A DNA stretch of 64,000 bases, taken from Cordilura impudica. Taxonomy: Eukaryota; Arthropoda; Insecta; Diptera; Scathophagidae. Under the pieces are notes generated by a model. That model was not told where the DNA came from. It saw only the letters and a list, made by a program, of their open reading frames with translations, and did no database searches. A program made the position numbers and the translations under genes. Below, one piece after another: positions 36,925 to 48,411 of the stretch; position 1 is the first letter of the stretch; every line of letters begins with the position of its first letter. The stretch spans positions 139,357,429 through 139,421,428 of the forward strand of contig OY821519.1 in the NCBI GenBank assembly GCA_963682025.1, read 5' to 3'.

Positions 36925-37189
36925 TCTATATATATAAAAATGAATCGTGGGGTGTTCGTCCGCTTAAAACTTGAAAACTACAGGACCAAAAGGGATACTT
37001 TCTTCTGCGAGTTTTTTTGTAACTGCCACGCGAAGGTTTAGGAAAAAAAGAAAAGTACAAAAAGTCTCAACAGATGGCGCTGTACGCGGTTATTCCATTT
37101 TAAGATCATATATATTGAGTACTATGAGAGGGAGAGCTTGGTAAATTCGTGTGAGGCCATCTATTATTAATATGGATAGTCATACCGAA

Positions 37190-37700
37190 AATGGTCGGTA
37201 TCGGATAAGTGGTCGTGGTACCTCCCATACAAACTATTATTGTTGAGAGTTGCTGTGAGTATCCGTTGTAAAAATTAGCGTTATCAGAACAGTGGGCGTG
37301 GCACCTTCAAAAAAATTAATCACTCAATATCGGACTCAATGTCATGACAAGGAGAGCTTTGATACTTTATATGACGTCATTTGTTATTTGTTTAAGTACA
37401 CCCGACGAAAATAGGCTGGATCGGATAAGTGGGCTGGGTACATCAACTACAAAGTACTGATTAAATATTATGTACATATACCGAGTATAATAATAGGGAG
37501 AGCTTTGCAAGTTTGTGTGAGTTCATCTATTATTTCTGTGGTTAGCCCTGGCGAAAATGGGTGGGATTGGACAAGTGGGCGTGTCACCTACTGTATAAAA
37601 TAAATTTTCAAAATAATAAAAGTATCTTGAATAATATAAAAGGGAAAGTGAAGATAATTTGTGTGAGTTCATAGGTTATTAATGTGAGTTATTAGTGTGA
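37190..37700 (+). repeat. Diverged ~140 bp Helitron monomers
   Basis: Motifs GTGGTCGTGGTACCTCCCA (about 37201), AGTGGGCGTGGCACCTTC (about 37290), AGTGGGCTGGGTACATC (about 37428) and AAGTGGGCGTGTCACCTAC (about 37572) recur. They are the reverse complement of the 24740-25650 array. Confidence 0.8.
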
Positions 37701-37997
37701 GTGTGAAGTGAGTGGGGTTACTTTCATAAAAGTAATTATTGAACTTTAATATATTGGATCGTTTTGAAGGAAAATTATTAAGAGAAATGGCAGTCTCAAG
37801 AGCATAGCAAAGATGAAGGAGAGTGAATTTATCAAAAGGCCTTTTAATTTACTTCATTTGCCAGGTCTTCCATCACATAATTTAATAGCAAAGGTGGATC
37901 TTAAAATAACATACTTAAATTTAAGCTTACATAAGGGCTTTAATTTCAAAAAATTGGCCTATTATTAAATAACTGTTTCTTTAAAAATATATATTCT

Positions 37998-38554
37998 TTG
38001 TCACTTTCCGATAATTTTATAATTTTTATTACGATGCCAAGAAGAGTTCGTAGTAACATTGGCCGGCGTTCTCAAGATTCAACGCACCGAAATGTCGCAA
38101 CACGTCGAACGGAAGAGGAACGTGCTATTGGAAGGGAATCAGTTCGACCAGAATGGTTTGAAATCGTGCACGACAGTCAGAAGAGATCAACGAAGCACAC
38201 AATGAGCAACAATGATTGAGAAGAAGAGAAGTTTGTGCTCGGCAATGTGATGAAGCCAGATCACAATGTGTGATTTTTGAACGACAACGTAGGCTAAAAC
38301 AAATTATTTAGGTGAACATTGAGCATGCACTCTTTCGATATGAACCCAACATTCAACACAGTTCGCACACATCGGTTCATTTCGGCCAGATGTCTGTCGT
38401 TTGTGAGCATTGCAATCCAGTTAAATTTGAGAAAGAGTCGCATGGGTTGTCTTGCGTGGGCGGAAAGGTGAAATTGCCATTTTTTCCCATTTTTAACAAC
38501 AAATTCACCGAAATTAACCTTTTAAAAGCATTTAAATTTTTTTATTTCACATGA
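37998..38554 (+). pseudogene. Helitron Rep-helicase N-terminal region, broken
   Basis: MPRRVRSNIGRRSQDS, then an arginine-rich stretch to a stop at 38217, then in another frame ALFRYEPNIQHSSHTSVHF and MSVVCEHCNPVKFEKESHG, LSCVGGKVKLP. The CEHC and HGLSC cysteines belong to the zinc finger at the start of animal Helitron proteins. The Rep and helicase domains are missing. Confidence 0.82.
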
Positions 38555-38640
38555 TCCGGTAACGAGTTCTGATGTTACCGCAAAACAATTTTTTTCGAGG
38601 CGCCTTCGGAGATTCGCTGTCACGAAGAACTTATTTATTA

Positions 38641-39045
38641 AAATTTTTAATTGAAAATTTTCTTAAAGATATTTCAAATGTTATCCTTTAAATTATGAAA
38701 ATACAACTTTTTGCGCCTTTAAAATATTTTACCTCCGTAACAATTTAAAGCTACATAAATTCGAAAAATCAAGACTGAGCTGATTTGTTTTGGTTTTAAG
38801 TATCTAAGTCAATTAATATTGGTTTTTTAATTATCAAGTTTCGTCATAGCTATAATATGTTTTTCATGCTCAAACTCTAAAATGAGGTTTTAAAAATCTT
38901 TTAGACATAATTACATTCATTCTGGAAGACATATTAAATATAGAGTTAAGCTTAAAAATGAAAGCTGCGGTAATCCTTCCATTAAATAATTCCATAAAAT
39001 GTTTTTACAAAAATTTATATAAAAAATAAAATTTTAATATAAAAA
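38641..39045. other. Unassigned spacer between convergent Helitrons
   Basis: No motif was recognised; it could be 3' sequence of the plus-strand Helitron. Confidence 0.4.
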
Positions 39046-39176
39046 CTAGCTGACCCTGCAAACGTTGTTCTGCTTAGTCACTGACAGCAAAGAACCAATT
39101 TGATGATACACTTGGCCCTGAATCTTATATTTAGATGCAAAATTACAAACACCCTCATTATTTTTGCTGCTCCATA

Positions 39177-39467
39177 TTATATTATTTGGAAGCATGAATT
39201 GAATTTAAGAATTTTAGGCAAAAACAAATTCGATTGAGCAGTGGCTCTAGCCATTAGTGTTTTAAATGGTTCTGGAGGCAAATTCAATGGTGGAAGTGAA
39301 ACTTTTCCTGATATGCAGCAAAGACCGGCCGACTCACCTTTGTGTTTAAATGCACAACAGTATCGGCATACTCCATCCCTAATTCCGACGACAATTAGTG
39401 GATGTTGCTCTCGATTTTCATTCCACAAATTGATCTTCAGATGGTTGTGGGCTGTTGTGCATTTCAT
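39177..39467 (-). pseudogene. Helitron Rep-helicase N-terminal fragment
   Basis: The minus-strand translation includes VCRYCCAFKHKGESAGLCC, ISGKVSLPPLNLPPEPF, and FLPKILKFNSCFQI. It shares the zinc finger and GKVxLP segment with 38312-38554 and extends further into the protein. It is truncated on both sides. Confidence 0.85.
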
Positions 39468-40092
39468 GTACGTCGACCGATATTTCCTACTCTGTCATGA
39501 AGACGCAGCATCACTTTGTAATAACTTCGCAACAAATAAATATAAATAATATATTGAAGATAAAATTATTAAGAATTTGAACAAAATTTCGCTTCATAGA
39601 ATCAAATGAGAATAGACGATTTATTTATATTTGTAGGTTAAGCAATATTTGAAAGGTGGTCAACTGCCTACCGCTTCCAATTGTGAACCTTAACAAAGAT
39701 CTACAACAACTCATATTAAAATAAATAAATTAATAAAGAAAACATTTTTAATTGAATCAAATTGTAAATTTAAATCATTCTCGAGCTAACTTAAGCAAAA
39801 TTAAAAAAAAAAACCATACAGACGTTTAAGAGTTCAGTGAAATACAGACAGACGAAAGAATAAATATCTGTGGTCACAATCGACAACCGCCTTAGTCGAC
39901 TTAAGAACTATCTGTGTTATGTGTGCTAATATCTGTGGTCACAAGCGATAACCGCCTAAGTAGACTTATCAATGATTTGAGTTATGTATGCTGTCATATT
40001 CTACTAAAAACGCTTTATATTTACGTGAAATCCCCATTTCTCTATCACTGTTTATTAAAAAGTTATTAATGAAAATATGCTGACCTAAATCG

Positions 40093-41740
40093 CACAGTGG
40101 TCAAAATTCTCCACCTAGCCGGAAGAAAGAAATTTTTTTATTATTTCGAAACTAAATATTCTGTTCGATAATAAGTTGACAAGTGCTCACTGTGCTACTT
40201 TCTTATTTTAAACATAAGTAATTGCTGTTTTGTTTTTCTATTAATAGCTCAGTTGATATTTAGTACCGCAATTAAAGTTGTCGTAAAAAAATAAGAACAA
40301 AGTTTTTAAAATATTTTTTTGCTGAAATTAATTTAACAGAGGTAGGAAAATTTTTTACAATTTTTATATTTCAAATAAAATGTTTTATTTAGAGAAGAAA
40401 ATGCAGTTTTGTACATGTGTGTCTTATATATAAACATTTTGTTTAATGTCCAAATTCAATTAGAGTTTTAAATGGGAATTTATAAAACTTTAATTCTCTT
40501 ATTTGTGTTTTTGTAATCTGTATGATTGTAGCTTGTCAATGTTTTCAAAATTAGCTGCCAGTTTTTGCCTAAATGCTTTTTATTTGGTTTACAGTTTAAA
40601 ATGTCCATTACTAAGAGGGAACTATTTGATGCTTGTTATAGTGAAAAACAACAAAATAAGAAACTTATTGCTGTTGTATCATATGTTTTTGCTAAAATCG
40701 GGCTTCAGATGAATGAAACGGATAGCTATTACAAACAAGTGAAGTAATCTACTCGAATGTTTGTATGGTTTCTGGCCAAGAAGTGGGCTCAAGCCAATCG
40801 AACAAAGCTAGTTTTCGAGGGTCCTCTCCTCAACGTTGTGGTATTTGTAGAGCTTCGCCTACTATAATGCATGACTTAAAGGCAGTTGCAAAATTACAAC
40901 CTAATGAAAGCCTTTTTGGGTATGGCCTATCGACGTTGCACGCATGGATACGGTTCTTCGAATGCATCCTTCATATAGCTTACAAACTTGATATTCAAAA
41001 ATGGCAAGCTCGAGGGGATTTTGATAAAGCTGTGCAGAAGGAAACCAAGAAAAAAAATTACTGATCGCCTAAGAAAAGAGATGGGCTTGTTAGTTGATAT
41101 TCCAAACCAGGATGTGGAACAACATATGACGGGAATATGGCTAGAAGGTTCTTCCAGCAACCAACTCTTGCTTCATCAATAACTAATGTTGATGCGGATT
41201 TAATAAAGAGATTTGGTGTAATTTTAAACACAATGGCATGTGGCTTTGCTATTAACGTGAATGCATTTCGTACGTATGGCATGGATACAACAAAACTATA
41301 TATACAATTGTATTCATGGTATTACATGCCATCGGCCATAGGCCGTTGTTTTTTGAATAATTTTCAATTGTCTTCGATTTGCCTTTACATTTCACTTGCC
41401 TTTAATATTTTGAATATTTGGATTAAATATATATTCATATTGCATTGAATTGAAAACATTATTTCTTTCTATAGCTCCTATTAATGTAGATTAAAATTCG
41501 TGATAAAAATTCGAAATTTTAGATAAATAAATAATGTTTTACATAAATACAGGTATATTATTTGTTTTTATTTATTTAACAAAAAATCTGCCACGCCCAT
41601 TTTACAGATTATGCCCATTTTTTTTTGGTGAGTATTTTTATTGATAAAATCTATGAACATGCAAAGTTTCATGTCAATGCGGCTTTTCAAAAGCGAGTTA
41701 TGACTTTCTTCCGGCTAGGTTGAGCATTTGGACCACTGTG
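40093..41740 (+). mobile_element. Transib copy 2, 1,648 bp deletion derivative
   Basis: The TIRs are CACAGTGGTCAAAATTCTCC with CCTAGCCGGAAGAAAG at left, and the matching reverse complement CTTTCTTCCGGCTAGG with GGACCACTGTG at right. Flanks are AATCG (40088-40092) and AGTCG (41741-41745), a 5 bp duplication with one mismatch. It encodes a Transib transposase lacking its middle. The TIR beyond the heptamer differs from copy 1, so it is a different subfamily. Confidence 0.9.
40601..41340 (+). pseudogene. Transib transposase, internally deleted
   Basis: The start MSITKRELFDACYSE is followed by a stop at 40745. The same frame goes on with FVWFLAKKWAQANRTKLVF. Next, in another frame, come PQRCGICRASPTIMHDL and LSTLHAWIRFFECILHIAYK with DIQKWQARG, then RLRKEMGLLVD. 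After a +1 shift come GTTYDGNMARRFFQQP, ASITNVDADLIKRFGVIL and YSWYYMPSA, where similarity ends. TxDGNxARRFF and YMPS match copy 1 (5101-5320). The central part with both catalytic Asp residues and the final Glu region are gone, so it is non-autonomous. Confidence 0.88.
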
Positions 41741-42059
41741 AGTCGTAATAAAGCCCCATTACATTTATATAAAAAGTTATTTTTCACGAAAGCGGTTATT
41801 TCGACTTAGGCGGTTAATGCTTGTGACCACAGATATATTCTACTAACAGCACTTTATATTTACGTGAAGTCCCCATTTCTCTAACAATTTTTCTTTTAAA
41901 GATATTAATAAAAACACACTGACCTAAGTCCTAATGAAGTCAAGTTACATTTATATAAAAAATATTTTTCTCGAACGCATGATTTTCGACTTAGGCGGTT
42001 AATGCTTGTGACCACAGATATATAAAGATAGACCCCACAAAACTTTCCGAGGCTCGTAC

Positions 42060-42370
42060 ACGAGACACGAGGTATTAAACATTTACTTTGTATGGGATAT
42101 ACCACGCCTATTAATTCAATACCGCCCATCTTCCGCTATTTTCGCCCTTATATTATTTAAGATATCGGATATTGAAAAATTACTTTATGTGGGAGGTAAC
42201 ATGCGCATTTCTCCGTCTAGCCCATTATCGGCACGGCCACTCACAGCGATCATAGATTTCCTCACACAAATTTGCAAAGCTCTTCCTGTCATATTACACG
42301 AGATATATGATATTGAATATATACTCCGCATGGAAGGTGCCGCGCCCATTTATCCGATCTATTCAAATTT
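42060..42370 (-). repeat. Helitron ~140 bp monomers
   Basis: TACCACGCCTATTAATTCA, GTAACATGCGCATTTCTCC and GGTGCCGCGCCCATTTATCC mark successive monomers in the same orientation as 24740-25650. Confidence 0.75.
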
Positions 42371-42482
42371 AGAGTCAAAACCATCTAGAAATTTACTAAA
42401 GCACGCACAAAAAAATTAAAAAAAAGCGCTCCAGTCATTTATAAGGAGTTCAGTGACAAACATATAAATAGCAGAAGTATGT

Positions 42483-43264
42483 ATCCGTGGTTTTCTGGAA
42501 TAACCACGTATTCCATTTTTGTCAGTTTTGAGTTACTGATGCCAAATATGTATATTAATTTTTAACGCTCTTTACATGTGTTAAATATTTTTTTTAAATG
42601 TAGACCATTTCTGAGTTTTTTTCTTTAAATAACGACGTAACTTAAATGTTTATTAAATTAATTTGCAGCACTAACGATGTATGTCAACCTACGTTTGATG
42701 GCTGAGAAATTATTTTCTCAGAAAACGACACATAGCGACATATGTTGTTACTAATGAAAAAAAAAAATGCGAAATAATTTTGGATTCGTTTTCAGTTTAT
42801 AACCACTTATAAAAACGTATGTGTTTATTTCTGTTATTTTTTGACACTATTACCCTTGATAAGTTGTTATATTCTCATCCTAAGTCCCGTTAAGCCTTTG
42901 TTGACGAACAAAAAAATCCATTTTTCAAGCAACAACAACTTATGTCTACATGGATGTTTGCGTTGGTAGTTTTCTTTTTCAAAGAAAACGACTTTTGTCC
43001 ACATAAGTTGTTTTATCCGCACACACTTTAAGTGTTGTTTACATATTGCTTTTTTTTTTTTGTTCTTCTCTAGGATCTATTCCTCTGAAGATTTTTGACT
43101 CAAAATTTTATATAAAGTATTTATTGCCAATATCTGCAGAACTGTTAAATAAAAAGTTTTAAAAACTGTACATCGAGCCCATAATTTCAAATATAACGTT
43201 TTTTGGCTCCCCTGAACATTTTGATTTTATAACATACGCGGTTATTCTAGAAAACCACAGATAT
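42483..43264. mobile_element. TIR element (~780 bp) related to 39864-42022
   Basis: The left end ATCCGTGGTTTTCTGG with AATAACCACGTA is matched by the right end TACGCGGTTATTCTAGAAAA, CCACAGATAT in reverse. TIRs are about 31-33 bp. The interior is AT-rich and non-coding. The outer ATATCTGTGGT and the AATAACCGC block are shared with the neighbouring TIR element. Confidence 0.78.
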
Positions 43265-46200
43265 ATGAAGTCAGTACTACGGAAAATGCGGATATGACCC
43301 GTTTTGCTTAAAAATATTGTATGTAATTTATATATTTTTTTAATGATACACATTTAAAAACTAAAATCAAATATTGGTTCTTTTATGCGGTTTTCATTTC
43401 ATTATAACTTAACGTTTTTTGAGCTCTTTGCTTGGAAAAAGTTGGCCCCGCTGTTTCATAACCCTCCCAAGTCGGAGCCATTTTGCCGTATGTGTTTATT
43501 TCTTATGGGTGGAATATCGACTCATACATATTAACCGAGATATGGTTCCTAAATTATAGCTGAGAAACTAAGCAAACAAGCCTCGAGAAAAGCAAACAAA
43601 TATAAAAAGACATAAAATTGGTACCCTGAGAACGCCAAACTCTTTAGAGGTTTCACTCTACTTGCTTAGTACTTTCACCATGACTTGGAATTTCTCACCT
43701 CCCGAATGGTTGCTACACTGTATAGTCAAGTTCCATGTAAGCTACATTATGATTTGAATATGAATAAAGCATTGACATCGGCAAATGATGTTACTAGTCT
43801 TTCACTTATTATCAAATTGGATGATAATATTAACAAAGGGTCGGACCAAGAAGTTCTACCTGTGAAACGCCTGCTACTATTTCAAGTCTCTTAGTAACTG
43901 AAGTTAAAAAAAACTTTAAATTTAAATATTTTACTGACTTTTTTCACTTTGTAGGTAACCAAATAGCCACTACAGCCGTTGCAAATAATCACTACGACTT
44001 GTCTTCCACTTCTTAAGGTTACAATATGCACTTGTGTTCATAAATGCTGTCTATTGGGTTTAAACATTATTTCTACACTCCCAAACTAATAATTTATCGT
44101 CAAGGCATAAATCTTGACCAAGTCAGTTGAGTTGACATATTCGTTAGATTTTATATCAGAGTTAATATTATTATACCCTACACCACTTTGAGTTTATGCT
44201 AATGCTTGTAACTAGCGAGACTACTTGATATACAAATACCACTGATTTCAGAAATCGACTCTGATATAAAGTCTTTTGGCCTGTGGGCCAACTAGATCAT
44301 AGAGCATCCATCAAGTATTTGCAAATGTGAACTTGAAACAGTTCATAATCTCATATAAGTATCAATCTAAAAATTTATACTTATATGAAGATGAGGTCTT
44401 GATCACATCATATTTAACTTTAAACTACAGCTAACAAATATATGATAATCACACTGGAATCTAGTCGGTACTTATTTTGTGTGTGCATTAATATCGTTGG
44501 TCGGCATGGTTATGATCTGACCATTTTCAAAGCTGAAGCTCTTCGCGTAGGGTAACTTTATAGCAGTCTTACCAAATAATATTTATTTACTTAAAGGAAT
44601 ATTCTCCTCTGCACTCGTTGATCATTCATACGAGAACTGTGTCTATAAGTAATTTACCAGGTACATACGAGCATAATGATTTGTTTCTTATGCAGATAAA
44701 AATGTTGTTATTTGTTCGTTAAGGCAGTTTTTGAAATTGTTTCATAAGTTATGTCGATTTTAGATTATATTGATAGTTTTATGGATTTGAGGTCATAGGT
44801 TAGAAAATCAAACATGCTGATATGAAATATAATGTAGAGAATGTGCGTTCTTAACAGAATTAATAGATTGGTAAAATAATTTCAAATGTTTGTAGTAGAT
44901 CATAAAATGTCGTTTATATACTAAAACCTTAAGGCATAAAATCTATTTGTTAAGACATTTCTAGGTGACTGAGCTATACAAAAAAAAAATATTTTAAATG
45001 CCGTTTAACAAATCAGCAACAAAGTTTTTGTAGCATACACTTACAAATTTCATATAAAAACTCGGAATGGTTCAACATTTGGTACTTTTTGTATTAATGT
45101 GGTACTAAATAGCTAACGGGAAACTCAATGACAGTCAAAACTGTAAAGTACGGCTCAAATAGTTGTTAACTTAGCTTTCACAAAATTTGTCATATACGGG
45201 CCTGTCAAGTATTTTTTTTTTCCTAAATTTTAATTCATTTAGAGTACCTACTACTGCGTTATATTTTTAGAAACCATTTTTATTATAAAAAAAATATTAA
45301 TCAACTAAATTCAACTTTGTATTGTTTCAGAGACGACATAATAATATGCCTACATTACTAAGGTAAATATTAATTTATAATAATGCTTCGAAACAGAGCT
45401 CCCCATTGCTCGAGCAGTGCTGCTCGATCTGCTCGAGTAGTAAATGAGCTACTAAAGCCGAACAAGTGGTTCGAGTAATGTTTTAAAGAATGTAAAGAGC
45501 TAAACATAATTATTTAGTATAACAAATGTATACTATTTGGAATCGACGAGTACTAGATATATCGCCCTTAAATTTCACTTCAATCAGATTGTCCTGCTGG
45601 CGTAGGCAAAGTACTATGAAATTTGACATTGATTCACAAAAAACATTTAAGGAACACACGTTATAAATTTGTACTTTTTGAAAGTTGTAACTATGCCTGC
45701 AATAAATTCTTAAAATTTTAAAGTAATCCGGCAAAAATTGTGGCCCGGACAAGCTACTACTCGAAAAAGATTATACAAAAGTGTGAACATTTGCAGTATT
45801 TCAATAATGACTTAGCAAAAATTTGTATTTTTAGCAATGCAAAAATAATTTCGAACCATGAAGACATTCACTTTAGGGAAGTTCTTCATCATTTTACGAA
45901 TAATTTTCTTAATAATACGTGTTAAATATTATTACAAATTGTAGTCCCTCCTAAAATATTGAAACACTAAGATGAAATGTTTTTTACAGAAAGAATTATC
46001 TTCTATCTAAAAAGTTGCATAATTTTTCTATTATTAGAGTAGAAAACTGTTTAGATCCCTTCATTAGTGACTAAAGAAAATTACTTTTTTAACGCAGCCG
46101 GCACACAGTGGGACGAATCGCCACTGTTCCATTCAAATTACTCTACACCTCACATAGTTCAACTGTTTGAGCTGATGTTTTTTAAAATCTTCACGTTGAA

Positions 46201-46703
46201 TTTGCCCATCGATCTTTCTTTTGAGAGGTTTGAGTTCGGCTCACATTTTTCTGGAATTTGTCTCCAAAGTATAGTCTTTACGAAAAAAAAAATGATTTTT
46301 GACCCAAGTGTGACCCTAAGGATCTCAAGAATGGGTTTTTTTCAAAAATTTTCAGCTAAAAGTCTTCGTTGCGATAAATAACACAAAAACTGTCGACGTG
46401 AAATTGCGGAGAAAAACTTTTAATTTTTAATTTTTCCTGAATTTTTTCACACATTTAAAAAAAAATTTTCTTGAAATGTCAAAAAATTTAACAAAAAATT
46501 CTGAAAAAGTTTGTGAGTATTCCAAGAAAGATTCTGAACATTTTCTATTCGATAAATTTTCTTCCAGAAGTGCTTAATTTTCCAGTAAAAAATCGCTTCT
46601 CCACGAAAAGTTTTGGAACATTATGGCCGTTTTGCATTATATTTAAAGTTATTTACTAAAACACACAAGATTCACAAGATCTTCGTACAATAATTAAATA
46701 TTT
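43265..46703. other. Mostly unassigned AT-rich region
   Basis: No firm gene. It includes the weak polymerase-like fragment at 43685-43894, a TATACCCTACACCACTTTG motif at 44173 that resembles the start of a further dispersed repeat, and a CTCGAGCA-rich patch at 45405-45475. Frames at 45740-45925 and 46067-46381 were not recognised. Confidence 0.45.
43685..43894 (+). pseudogene. Possible RNA polymerase largest-subunit-like fragment
   Basis: The frame includes SANDVTSLSLIIKLDDNI and later LLLFQVS. The pattern DxT..L..IIK.[ND][ND] followed downstream by L.F.V resembles a segment of the eukaryotic RNA polymerase II largest subunit (DDLTHKL..IIK.NN, LQFHVA). The match is short and the frame closes soon after, so this may be chance or a very old processed fragment. 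Confidence 0.22.
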
Positions 46704-46860
46704 GTAGAGCCCAGCCCGCGAAATTCTGGCGGAAATTCTAGGAAATTATATTTTTTCATTCAATTTATTTCATTCAATTTTTTATGCCACCTAAAGTTAT
46801 GTTAATTTTAGGCAATTCACAATTCCAGACGGGAAATTTGATTGCATTATTGTCGTTATT
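46704..46860. repeat. Dispersed repeat, second copy of 26151-26290
   Basis: Shared blocks AAATTCTAGGAAATT, ATGCCACCTAAA and GGCAATTCACAATTC occur in direct orientation. No ends or coding capacity were recognised. Confidence 0.65.
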
Positions 46861-47084
46861 GGTTGATGTCTAAAATTATTTTTGAATTCAACACAGGGCT
46901 TTTCATATATAAACACATTAACAAATTTAATTAACACACCCGCAGCATTGTATAATTTTATGTGTGTGTTAGTAGCAAGTTTGTTTTACTCCAAAATACT
47001 GTAAGAATGTAAATATCTGTGTTTCTGATGGAAACTAAAAAGAAATACCTTTAAAAAGAATAGGATATAAATCAAAATCACAAT

Positions 47085-47180
47085 TTCTGGCAATATTTCA
47101 TTAATTTTTTAGACTAGCCTAGGAAAGAAACTGGAGTATTGTGTACCAGAGGTATTCCAAAGTGCAAAAAAGCGATAAAG
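47085..47180. repeat. Repeat in inverted relation to 50685-50790
   Basis: AATTTCTGGCAATATTTCA, TTTAGACTAGC, GTGTACCAGAGG and GTGCAAAAAA match the reverse complement of 50685-50790. The two could be ends of one ~3.7 kb element or two separate copies. Confidence 0.65.
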
Positions 47181-47549
47181 TACCTCAAAGATTTTTTAAA
47201 ATTCTTTTGTTGAACAGTTTGTTGCCAATGACTAGGTTTTAAGGTTAAAGTTATTATAAGATTTTAAAAGAAAATAGTAAGCCGCTATTAAATTTTGTAT
47301 TGTTATAATGAAAAAAGTTGTTTAAATTTAGAACTGTTCCTTTGTAGATAAGTGTTTAACAGGCACTTTCTTGACAATACAACATATTAGACTACAAATT
47401 TTTCGAAATAATATCGACTACACCACAAACGTTGTACTTTTCTGAAAGATATTTTATTATTTTTAAACTCATAAAAATATGTGAACTTATTATGACACAT
47501 TGCTTTACAAAAAAAAAAACTCGAATTAAGCGATAGTTAAATATATTTT

Positions 47550-48190
47550 ATACAAATAATTTTACCACTTTTAATTCTGTGTAATTGGGTTCAGGTCTGT
47601 GGCCATCTTCTAGCCAATCCAGCACTTCAAATCCATTTTCTTGGAACAAATTTGTTTGTTTCTTTTGCTGTATGGGAAGATCGACCATCATTTGGAATAC
47701 ATATTCATCGCAGTCGGCTAGCATTGGTGCTGTTGGAATGAGATATTGTTGCAATATAATAATATATTCTTCCGAATGTACGGTTCCATTAATGAAGCGA
47801 ATCTGCCGCCATGCCTTTACGAATCTAGCATCAAAATTAGATCCATCGCTAAAAATAATAGGTTCCCATTGCCATTGTATCACAAAACGTTTTTCCTTTC
47901 ACCATAACAAACGTAAGTAAGTGATTTTCTTTGGCCTTAAAAAATAATTGAGTTTTAACAAATATTTTTCCCAACACCAAGTGCCTGTAAAACTTACTTT
48001 TTAAAAATCATAACCTATATTTTTCAGTTGCTGATATGTCCATTTGCGTTTTACGATTTTTTCAAGTGGTTCAGACAACTTTGCCTCTAACCGTGGTTCA
48101 ACGACTTTTTTAAATTATAGCCGTTAAGTTCTTTTGCCACGAAACGTTATTTTGGAGACCCGGCCTCTGGTTGCAACGTTATTCTTATAA
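47550..48190 (-). pseudogene. Tc1-like transposase pseudogene
   Basis: The minus-strand frame 47883-47548 includes PIIFSDGSNFDARFVKAWR (first Asp region; normally FSDES), GTVHSEEYIIILQQYLIP, then PIQQKKQTNLFQENGFEVLDW, matching the APIHxAKKTxxxFxExxxxVLDWP segment, with the following DLNPIENLW box decayed. Between the first two parts the GGGSVMVW region is deleted. Upstream (48190-47900) remnants such as RPGLQNNVSWQKNLTAI may be the N-terminus. Confidence 0.78.
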
Positions 48191-48411
48191 TACCCACTTT
48201 TTCCTATTTTCAAACAATACTTTGTACTGTCTAGGAATCTTCAGATCGATTGATATTTTGCCATAGTTCTTTCCCGATTTGAATTATTCAATAAGTAAAA
48301 ATCGAATATGTTCAGAAATTGTAATCAGAAACAAGTAATCATGAATTAAGTGAAACAACATAGAATTAAAATTTTTTTATTCTATATAACGGTACATTTA
48401 ATTTTTTCTAT

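Larger units (their letters stand above)
36925..38640 (+). mobile_element. Helitron, plus strand, with tandem repeats and Rep/helicase start
   Basis: The 5' end A|TCTATATATATAAAAATGAA is at 36925. It is followed by GTTCGTCCGCTTAAAACTTG, the ~140 bp monomers (37190-37700) and the beginning of a Helitron protein (37998-38554). The 3' CTAG end is not identified, so the right boundary is approximate. The order 5' end, array, ORF is the same as in the minus-strand Helitron at 39046-42482. Confidence 0.75.
39864..42022. mobile_element. TIR element with tandem duplications, host of Transib copy 2
   Basis: The left ends ATATCTGTGGTCACAA with AACCGCC lie at 39864 and again at 39929 (65 bp tandem). 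The right ends GGCGGTTAATGCTTGTGACC, CACAGATAT lie at 41837 and 42022. The two right-hand copies share TTTATATTTACGTGAA and CCCCATTTCTCTA. The first copy is split by Transib 40093-41740; the second (41838-42022) has the uninterrupted site. It is non-coding MITE-like DNA. Confidence 0.8.
39046..42482 (-). mobile_element. Helitron, minus strand, invaded by nested elements
   Basis: The minus-strand 3' end GGGTCAGCTAG|T is at 39046. The Helitron N-terminal protein fragment is at 39177-39467, and ~140 bp monomers are at 42060-42370. The 39864-42022 TIR element lies between protein and monomers, so the Helitron is reconstructed as 39046-39863 plus 42023-42482. The far 5' end is not seen and is replaced by the next TIR element at 42483. 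Confidence 0.68.

Noticed and set aside
40700..40747. NETDSYYKQV in Transib copy 2 as a mariner fragment (similar to ETDSYYYKQVV at 28741-29009)
   Set aside because: Surrounding codons continue in the Transib pattern (AKKWAQANRTK) and the similarity does not extend; probably coincidence.
47585..47920. 111 aa plus-strand frame
   Set aside because: It is antisense to the Tc1 transposase remnant on the minus strand.
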